A DNA stretch of 64,000 bases, from the NCBI GenBank assembly GCA_022559845.1, contig CM040120.1:168932334-168996333 (forward strand), given 5' to 3'. The notes under the pieces are model-generated. The model worked only from the letters and a program-made list of their open reading frames with translations, did no database searches and was not told the DNA's origin. The DNA is from Amorphophallus konjac. Its lineage: Eukaryota > Streptophyta > Magnoliopsida > Alismatales > Araceae. This document shows, piece by piece, positions 56,637 through 64,000 of the stretch (the first letter of the stretch is position 1; each line of letters opens with the position of its first letter). A program made the translations under genes and the position numbers.

Positions 56637-58348
56637 TTCTCCCCCATTTTGATGATGGCAACAATATGAGTTATTAAGTCTCATTAAAACCAAAGATTCA
56701 TCTTCCTTGAGAGATAGCTGTTCATTCAGACAACGGACAAGACAGTAGACATGATACAAATCAGACCGAAATAGACTTACTCGAAATAGACTAACTTTCC
56801 CCTTATCACCTAATACTCTCCCTCCCCCTTACTCTCATTTTCTCACCCTTTGACATCATCAAAAAAATGGGCAGAAAAGAACAGTATGAGGGTGCAAAAG
56901 ATGCCAGATATAGTAAGGTCACGGATGTAGAACTAATAGGCCCATTTCTTAATAGATTAAGTGAGAACTAAGAAGAGCGTAGATGTTTCAGACTGATGAT
57001 CCAGAAAGACAGAGAATAGAAAATCTTGAAAATTATCTTCGTACAGGAATAAAGAGAGTGAGCAATTTTCATATGGATGCCTTGAATAAGTTGCCTAAAA
57101 ATTGTACTAGTTAAATTTTCAGAGACTTCTGAAGTGAAAAGGGCCCAGCAGTATTGAAAACAAGCAGATCACACCAAATTTTGCATTTTGGGGGCTTTGA
57201 TTAAACTCAATAGTTTGCTAAATAATTTTCTTTTCCATTGAGCGAAGTGGTTAAACCTAAACCTTTTTGCGTGATGAGACACATTGGTTTGATGCCGGAA
57301 TCCCCAGTTACTCAGTGTGGTAACCTTAATGCCTCTCTTGTGAGAGTAGAGTTAGCAGTAGAGATATCTTTTTACATGAGGCACAACACGTCTTAGGTGA
57401 AGTAACCCAGTTACTCAACATTCTATACCATTGCTCTGCCATGATTTCATAGGCATAGCCTTTTTAATCAGAGATAATCTAGCACTTCATGACTCAACTT
57501 GACTCCACTTCATGGTGAAAGAGTTGGTTTCTCAGTGAGCCAGATCATTGCTCTAAAGCAATTTCAATTTTACCCCTTTTTACTTTATTGAAGTGGAATG
57601 TTTGAGAACAATACTGAAGTGGAAAAAATTTTCAGTTAGAGTTGCCTTCTTCAATTTAATGTTCAAGTTTTTAGAAAAATTTAGGGCATGATAATTCAAC
57701 ATTGTTCTTTACTCATTGAGATGTGTAAGAAGATATTCTTCAGAACCTTTATCTTAGTCTATACAAGACCTTAAGACTTAAACTTCTTGGCTAAGCTTTC
57801 AGTTAACAAACTTACAATTTTTAAGAGAGTTCTAAAAGTCAAGATCTGTGAAAGGACTGTATAAGATTCTCAATGAACACAGAATAGACTGACTGACTCC
57901 AAAAAGTAGACAACTCCCCCTCTCAATTTGACTCAATGAACCAAAAGGAATTTGACAATACCAAAGAAAGAATCTCCCCCTGACTACATGAATCAATTAG
58001 CATTGGTACTTGGCTGAGAACTTAGGTCAAAGACAACCTCAAACATAGTGCAAGTTTCCAGGCAGCCATAATCTGCCCTTCTCTTAACACCATTTTATAT
58101 ACCAAGGATGGCTGAACAAAAATAGAGAATGATGAAGAGCATAGAGATGCATAAATGCATCGACCAGGTATCTGGGTGCATCGACGCAATGACTATAACA
58201 AATGAAGTATATTAATTGACAGGTCGAGGTGGTGACAGCATTGCAATGAGGCAGTTAACGACTCACAAAATTTATAGACATAAATGAATTTGGATTTCAG
58301 AAAATAGCATGGAATTCAAGAAGATTTGAACATGCCCAACTCTCTCCT
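56637..58348 (-). other. G non-coding 3' region with repeated purine tracts
   Basis: In sense the tract AAAATGGGGGAGAATG abuts the LTR. Further GGGGGAG-type copies lie near 56812, 57914 and 57973. Stretches such as 'gatgatggcaacaatatgag' match the same place in E. No protein is recognisable. A stray dyad unit (TGCATCGAC) sits near 58154-58190. Confidence 0.72.
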
Positions 58349-59720
58349 TCAAGTACAGAACTTCTCATTACCCAAGGGCTTAGTTAATATATCTACAATT
58401 TGATTTGATGTGCCTACATGGATTAATTTAAAGTTACCCTTAGAGACTTCATCTCTTATGTAGTGATGCCTGATTTCTATGTGCTTGGTTCGTGAATGCA
58501 GTATAGGATCCTTAGACATGTTTATTTCACTAGTGTTGTCACAGTATATAGGTGTGCAGCCAAGGTCTACATTGTAGTCCTTGAGCTGGTGCTTTATCCA
58601 GATGATTTGTGTACCACAGCTCCATGCAGCTACGTACTCAACCTCTGTAGTCGAGAGGGCCACAGAATGCTACTTCTTGAAAGCCCAAGAAACTAAACAC
58701 CCACCTAAGAATTGACAAAACCCACTTCTAATCATCTTATCTAACTTGCAGCCAGCATAGTCTGCATTAGTGTATGAAGTTAAATCAAGTGTGTGTGCAG
58801 CAGGAAACCATAGACCAAGATTTTGTGTGCCTGCAATATATCTAAATATCCTTGTAACCACAACAAGATGTAATTCGGTAGGCCTAGACTGAAATCTAGC
58901 ACACATGTACATACTGAATTGAATATTAGGTGTAGAGGCAGTTAAATATAGTAAGGAGCCAATCATACCTCGGTATAATTTTGCATCTACTTCTTTACCT
59001 GACTCATCAGCATCTAAGGAGGCATTTGTACCCATTGGAGTGGCTATGTGCTTCAATTTGTCCAATCCAAATCTTTTCAATATCTCCAATGTGTATTTCA
59101 TTTGATTGATAAAACAACCATCCTTCATCTGCTGAACCTGTAAGCCAAGAAAATATTTCAATTCTCCAACCAAGCTCATCTCAAATTCATTTGACATTAA
59201 ATTTGCAAACTCATCACCTAGTTTGGTCCAAGTTGAACCAAAAATAATATCATCCACGTATACCTGAACTATGATAAGATGATTATTCAGATTTTTTGTA
59301 AACAGAGTCTGATCCACCTTACCTCTACAGTAGCCCTTACTGACCAGAAATTCTATCAGTCTATCATACCAAGCCCGTGGGGCCTATTTCAGTCCATACA
59401 GGGCTTTGTTTAACTTGAAGACATTGTTAGGTAGCACATATATCTCAAAGCTGGGGGGTTGCTCAACATAAACTTCCTCTTTAATAAAAACATTCATGAA
59501 GGCACTTTTTACGTCCATTTGATGAATTTTAATGTTATTTAAGCATGCAAATGCCAACAATATTCTAATTGTTTCCATCATAGCAACTGGTGCATAGGAT
59601 TCATCGAAGTCCACCCCAAATTCTTGACAATAGCCTTTCGCTACCAGTCTGACTTTATTTCTAGAAATTATTTCATCTTCATTTTTCTTATTCCTAAAGA
59701 CTCACTTAGTTCCTATGATA
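58349..59720 (-). pseudogene. pol: G: reverse transcriptase and RNase H (Ty1/copia)
   Basis: In sense the frames are 59614-59384 (DESYAPVAMMETIRILLA, KIHQMDVKSAFMN, NKALYGLK), 59317-58670 (VQVYVDDIIFGST with the YVDD active site, YFLGLQVQQ, MIGSLLYLTASTPNI, YTNADYAGCKLDKM) and 58663-58349 (ALSTTEVEYVAAWSC, IYCDNTSEI, HSRTKHIEIRHHYIRDEV, VDILTKPLGNEKF). The stop after GLK and the one before HSVALST both fit CAG to TAG. So the domain is nearly whole but stopped at least twice. The wording fits Sirevirus/Maximus relatives. Confidence 0.9.
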
Positions 59721-60008
59721 GACACCTTTTCAGGTCTAGGAACTAAATTCCAGACTTTATTTCTTTCAAATTGACTCAATTCTTCATTCATGGCATTTAT
59801 CCAAGGTTCATCATTTAAAGCCTCTTCTATGGTTTTGGGTTCAATTTGGGACACAAGTGCTATTAGATGTTCATTATTAACTTCTCTATGAAAGGACCTG
59901 GTCCTAGGGGGATCATGAAGATTTCGTATTATGTTTTAAACAGGATGATTTTTCAGAAATCTTATATTGTTAGAAGGCTCACCTTGTTCGATAGACAGGT
60001 TGTTCAGG

Positions 60009-60736
60009 CTATTCAACCGAGTCTTCATTTGGCTTCTCATTCAACAATTCTCCGTCTTCTCTTGACTTCCCGGCATCATCATTGTTGTCAGAGGAATTAA
60101 GATTTTCATCAAAAATCACATGAGGGGATTCTTCTACAATTTGATCATGAATGTTAAATACCCTATAGGCTCTTGACATTTCATAATACCCCAAGAAAAT
60201 CCCTGGATTACTTTTTGCTTCAAATTTATCTAGGTCCCGTTTGTCATTGTTATGGATGAAACATATGGAACCAAAGATTTTAAAATATGCCAGGTTCGGT
60301 CTCTTACCTTTCAACAACGCGTATGAAGTTTTCTTTTGGACAGGTCTTACCATGACCCTGTTAATTATATAACAGGCTATGTTTGCAGGCTCTGCCCAAA
60401 ATTTCCTTGGGAGTTGGCTTTCGATTAGCATGGTCCTTGCCATCTCCACAATTGTTCTGTTTCTTTTTTCTACCACCCCATTCTGCTCTGGAGTCCTAGG
60501 AGAGGAAAATTTGTGAGTGACTCCTTTATTACAGAATTCAAAAAATAATGAGTTGTCAAACTCCCCACTATGATCATATTGTATAATGCAAATTTTGTGC
60601 CTATTCTATTGTTTTATTTTATTGAAGAAGTTTTGAAATTCATCAAATGTTTCATTTTTGTGGGCTAGAAAGAAAATCCATGCAAACCTAGTGAAGTCAT
60701 CTACAATGACATAGCTATACCTTTTGCCATAAAGAC
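60009..60736 (-). pseudogene. pol: G: integrase core and C-terminus
   Basis: The frame 60476-60009 has VEKRNRTIVEMARTMLIES (catalytic Glu), PRKFWAEPANIACYIINR and DKFEAKSNPGIFLGY, then an acidic tail. The core upstream (60736-60477) is recognisable only in pieces (SYVIVDDFTRF-like reading around 60700, then GVTHKFSSPRTPEQNG-like near 60520) with stops and a shift. Confidence 0.85.
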
Positions 60737-61399
60737 TTAGAGTCCTAGTATAGGACCAAAGAGGTCCATGTGAAGGAATTCCAATGGCTTTGATGACAAC
60801 TCATTATTTTTCTTACCCGAGACACATGCATCACATATTTTTGTATCAGTTTTGAATTGAATTTTAGGCATACCCCATACTAAGTCATGCTTGACTAGTT
60901 TGTTTTGGGTGTTATAGCTGACATGCCCTAGTCTTCTATGCCAATTGAAGATATTATTATCAGAACTAGCAGAGAAACACAAATTGGATGTAGAATTATC
61001 TTCTAAGTCTACTATGTACACATTATTGACTCTGTGACCAAGAAATTTTACTGATTTAGAATTTATCTCAAATATTTTGCATGCATGGTCGTCAAAAACA
61101 ACCTTGTGACCCTCGTCACAAAGTTGTCTGATACTCAAAAGATTATGCTCTAACCCATCTACAAGCAAGACTTTTTTGACTGTGTTGGAGGGATACTTAC
61201 CAATTGTACCGGATCCACTGATCTTACCCTTGTTCTTCCCTCTAAACTTTACCAATCCTCCCATCTTCAGTTCCAGCTTGCTGAACATTGTTCGATCTCC
61301 AGTCATGTGCCTAGAACAGTCACTATCTAGGTACCATTTATTGCTCATGGCTATCAGGCTGACCTGCAAGCAATTCAGACTGAAAATTTTGGAACCCAA
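60737..61399 (-). pseudogene. pol: G: protease and GAG-pre-integrase domain
   Basis: The 220-residue frame begins with SNKWYLDSDCSRHMTGD, the copia protease site. The family has D-S-G; here the glycine is Asp, which should abolish activity. Then come NLLSIRQLCDEGHKVVF and the zinc-binding GAG-pre-integrase part NWHRRLGHVSYN ... CDACVSGKK, ending HMDLFGP at the start of the integrase core. Confidence 0.88.
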
Positions 61400-62783
61400 G
61401 AAAGGTTGGGTCCAGAAGCATCATTCAATCCTTCCAACAAATTCTTTGGAATCCAAACTTGTCTAACTATTTTCTTCTTGTTGATGTTATATTTCTTGTT
61501 ATCTATATTGACAGTTCTGGAGTTATCAAATGTTGGGTCTTTTCTGACTTGAGCTTGGACAGAATCTTTATTCCATCTTCTTCCAAAATTATTTGTGGAA
61601 TGCCTCATTAGATTTTTCTGATATGGGAAAGTGTATCTATCAAAATACCCTTGTGAATAGTCAGAATGAGACAAATGAGTTTTGTTGTTTATCACATTTC
61701 TGTATCTCATTGAATTTCTGTTCAGGGTAAACTACATCAGCCTGTGGTGTATGGTTCATCGATACATCTCTGCCTGAGACCCGTATTGGATTCTGTTTTG
61801 GCCACAGTTACTCGACGCAGCACTTGTACTGAGTCGATGCAGGGGTGTTTTCACAGTCTTGTTACCCTAAATTTTGATTTGTTGTTCAGTGAGATTTATT
61901 GAACCAGCTTTTATGAAGTTCACATTTTTGGTTTTTGAACATTTTGATTGCTGGTTGAATTGGATGGGTTGTCCAGTTTCTCCTTTCCCTTTTCAGCAGC
62001 AAAAGTGACAGTTTTGAATTCAAATGGTCTTTTGTTAGTAGGGTCAAAGCCTAAACCTTCCTTGTTGAAGTTTACCCGTGTTCCTAGCATGGTATCTAGG
62101 TTTGACTTCCCCTGAAAAATTTTTTCCAACATGCCTTGTTTGTCATCTAAGTCTTTTTGAAGGTTTTCACATTGTTTCAAAATTTCAAAGTTTGCATTCC
62201 TTATAGCTTCATATTTTTCAGTGATGAGTTTATTTTCTTTTTAAATTTCTTGGAACTTCATTTTACACTCATCCAAATTTTTCTTAGCCTCCTCATTTTC
62301 AGATTTCAAACTTTTTCTGTCAATTCTTAGTGAGTCAAATTCTTCAATTTACTTTTTGAGATTTTCATTTTCTATTTTTACTGATGCATGATCATGAATG
62401 ACACCATTCAGTTTTCTTTTCACTACTTTGTATTCTTTGGTTTGATAATTGAATTTATCTAATAGATCAGAGTAAGCATCTTCTCAGTCATCAATTGTAT
62501 ACTTCTCAAATGGATTGCTTACCTCATTATCACTTTCGGCCATGAGGCATATCCCTAGCTCCTCTTCCTCTGAGTTTTCAGCCTCGATATTTTCTTCTTC
62601 ATCACTCCATGTGCACACCATGGCTTGAGACTTCTTTTTCTGACCATTGATGTTTTTCCTCATCAACTCAGGGCACTCACCTTTCATGTGACCTGGCTTT
62701 CTGCAATGAAAACAAGTGATATTGTCAGAATTTTTATTCTTGTCGAATTTAGAGTTGGAGTTCTTACCAGCCTGTTGTGGCCT
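61400..62783 (-). pseudogene. gag: G: Gag, interrupted by L
   Basis: In sense, after the L insertion, the knuckle CFHCRKPGHMKGEC (about 62700) is followed by an acidic stretch (EEENIEAENSEEEELGICLM), then coiled coil with a few stops (62480-61920). NLDTMLGTRVNFNKEGLGFD follows, parallel to the block in E, and a Lys/Asn-rich linker ends in IVRQVWIPKN before the protease. Stops at about 62484 and 62340 and the L insertion break it. Confidence 0.85.
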
Positions 62784-63514
62784 TGTTGGCACCCAAAATA
62801 TGATCGTTGGCGACCAAGCCACAAAGACGAAGGACCCGGCCCGCTGAAGCACGGAAGCCGATAAAGATCAACATATTGAAGACTTCTCAAGCTGCCAGAG
62901 CCTCGAGTCACCCCGCATGAGCATGGGGACTTCACCTCGGGAGAGCCGAGAGGAACTCACAACCAACCGACAGTGCGACCAAGTCTGCCCAATGAACCGG
63001 CATCGACTCCGTCGTGTCGCATACACTACACCCGTTGTCCGATCAAGGACGACGGTCTACCCAGTGGCTACCCACCGCATGAAAGGCTCTCCTGAAGATG
63101 AAAGAGTCCCCCTGGCTCTCCAGGATAGAGGATCGAAAGCCCTATCGGCAGAAGATCCCGATCACCCGGCACGAGTACGGCTTCCTGCCAAGATGGGCCC
63201 GTTAGTGGCCGAATGATAGCCCAGCTCAAGCGGAGCTATCCCTGGTGTTATCCCACCCCCTAAGGAGCTTTGGGCACAAGCCAGACCGAGCCAACAGCAC
63301 GAATCATAGAGCCGAAGGCCGTGTCAGTAGAAAGCCCGCATGATCAAATCAAAGTTATCTGGAGTCTCGGGAATGGCCGTACGTCGACTGGGAGCTTCGA
63401 CAAGACATCTCATCAAGGTTTCAAGGAGCATTCGTGAGATAAATGTTTCCGGTGACCCCTAGAATCATCCCCGGACTCATCGACTAACTCGCGACGTGCG
63501 AGGAACATTAACAC

Positions 63515-63645
63515 GGCGCGCCCTAAACCTGCGCGCCCCCATCTGGCGCCTCTTATTCCGGCGCGCAAAGAACCCCACCTGGGCCCGTTATTTCGGCGCG
63601 CAAAAGGCCATGGAGCCTTCCCCGGCGCGCCATTTTCCACGCCGG
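63515..63645 (+). repeat. GGCGCGCC dyad array upstream of the L TATA box
   Basis: GGCGCGCC at 63515-63522 and 63624-63631, with GCGCGCC (63531), TGGCGCC (63544), CGGCGCGC (63560 and 63594) and GGGCCC (63581) between. Units are separated by A/T-rich spacers such as TCTTATT and GTTATTT. The last unit is about 35 bp before the TATA box. Confidence 0.8.
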
Positions 63646-63664
63646 ATCAAGACTTCGAACCTCC

Positions 63665-63672
63665 TATATATA
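63665..63672 (+). promoter_or_regulatory. TATA box of L LTR
   Basis: TATATATA in 'ctcctatatatatgcagg', directly after the dyad array and about 880 bp into the LTR. Confidence 0.65.
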
Positions 63673-64000
63673 TGCAGGAAGTTGTTCGACTGAAAAGAAG
63701 GAGGATGACAAAAAAAAAGAGAGGAGAAGAAGAAAAAGGAGGAGGGTCGGAGAGCGAACCAGATTCCGGGAGAGATAGAGCTCTTGGGAAAAGGGGTTTC
63801 GTCTGAGCGTCCTCCGCCGGCCATCTTCCTCTACTTTAGCTGATGATCCGATACTCTATTCCGAGAACAGGTGGGCACCGGCGCTTTCGTGGATTCTTTT
63901 TTCTGGGGTTTCTATCTATCAGATGTAAGCGAGAGGGGGAGGGATGGCGATGATACGAGCCGACCCCCCCCCTTTTCTCTGCGATTCTCTCTTCCCGTTT

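Larger units (their letters stand above)
19374..62783 (-). mobile_element. G: Sirevirus-type Ty1/copia element, minus strand, carrying F and L
   Basis: From right to left in sense order the visible part is Gag (broken by L at 62783), protease, integrase, reverse transcriptase, RNase H, a non-coding stretch of about 1.7 kb with repeated purine tracts, and the 3' LTR, split by F. Its 5' LTR is right of the window. The order PR-IN-RT-RH is that of Ty1/copia. The Gag coiled coil, the GLGF-type block and the long 3' non-coding region point to Sireviruses. Confidence 0.8.
62784..64000 (+). repeat. L: LTR of an unassigned element, runs off the window
   Basis: It begins TGTTGGCACCC inside the Gag of G (reading RPQQAGKNSN stops at it) with GGCCT (62779-62783) as the likely duplicated target. 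A GGCGCGCC-type array lies at 63515-63645, a TATA box at 63665-63672, and purine-rich leader follows. No coding part is in view, so the lineage is open. Confidence 0.7.

Noticed and set aside
63481..63700. CpG island and TATA box as a host gene promoter
   Set aside because: It lies inside a clean LTR insertion that starts TGTTGGCACCC in the Gag of G; no exon follows in view.

Overview
The window looks like intergenic, retrotransposon-dense DNA from a flowering plant with a large genome. Every protein-like stretch I recognise belongs to an LTR retrotransposon: Tekay/Del-type and other chromoviruses, Tat-type Ty3/gypsy, and Sirevirus-type Ty1/copia. I see no host gene, tRNA or rRNA gene, and nothing that lets me name a species.

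The elements are nested and can be peeled apart by LTR ends and target-site duplications (TSDs). Letters are my own labels. The oldest element is H, a decayed Tekay-type element (about 11966-17262). M (a Tat/Ogre-like LTR with its 3' non-coding region) sits at the left edge of visible H. Inside M lies K (a chromovirus 3' end and LTR), in K lies T2 (a Tekay-type LTR), and in T2 lies T1 (3' end of another Tekay element, 1-3724). H is also cut by S0 (solo Sirevirus-type LTR, 14132-16454, TSD attca) and by J (minus-strand Tekay-like LTR from 17263). G (Sirevirus-type, minus strand) is in J; F (Tat-type, plus strand, 20645-55771) is in the 3' LTR of G; L (an unassigned LTR) is in the gag of G.

F carries five further insertions or pieces. 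A (20657-28469) is in its 5' LTR. S1, a solo chromovirus LTR, splits its RNase H domain (33251-46018) and is itself split by E (34664-45016). D is a partial LTR in its integrase. C is a partial LTR in its 3' LTR, with B inside C. D and B meet in a head-to-head LTR junction near 48930, and the integrase end of F is missing there.

Two non-autonomous families stand out. A and B are copies of a chromovirus derivative that keeps a Gag domain and an integrase/chromodomain tail but replaces pol with a proline-rich, GCxGPP-repeat reading frame. E is a Sirevirus-like element with equal-length 3030-bp LTRs and one intact 740-residue Gag-like protein with six zinc knuckles and no pol.

The most interesting signal is structural. 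The three Sirevirus-type LTR families (S0, G, E) carry, between TATA box and primer-binding site, ladders of short perfect hairpins. Their stems differ in sequence but still pair, which suggests compensatory change. Upstream of the TATA box, several unrelated LTR families each carry an array of their own GC-rich dyad (GCGTCGACGC in E, TGCATCGATGCA in G, GCGGCC/GGCCGC in M, GGCGCGCC in L, CGCCC/GGGCG in T1).
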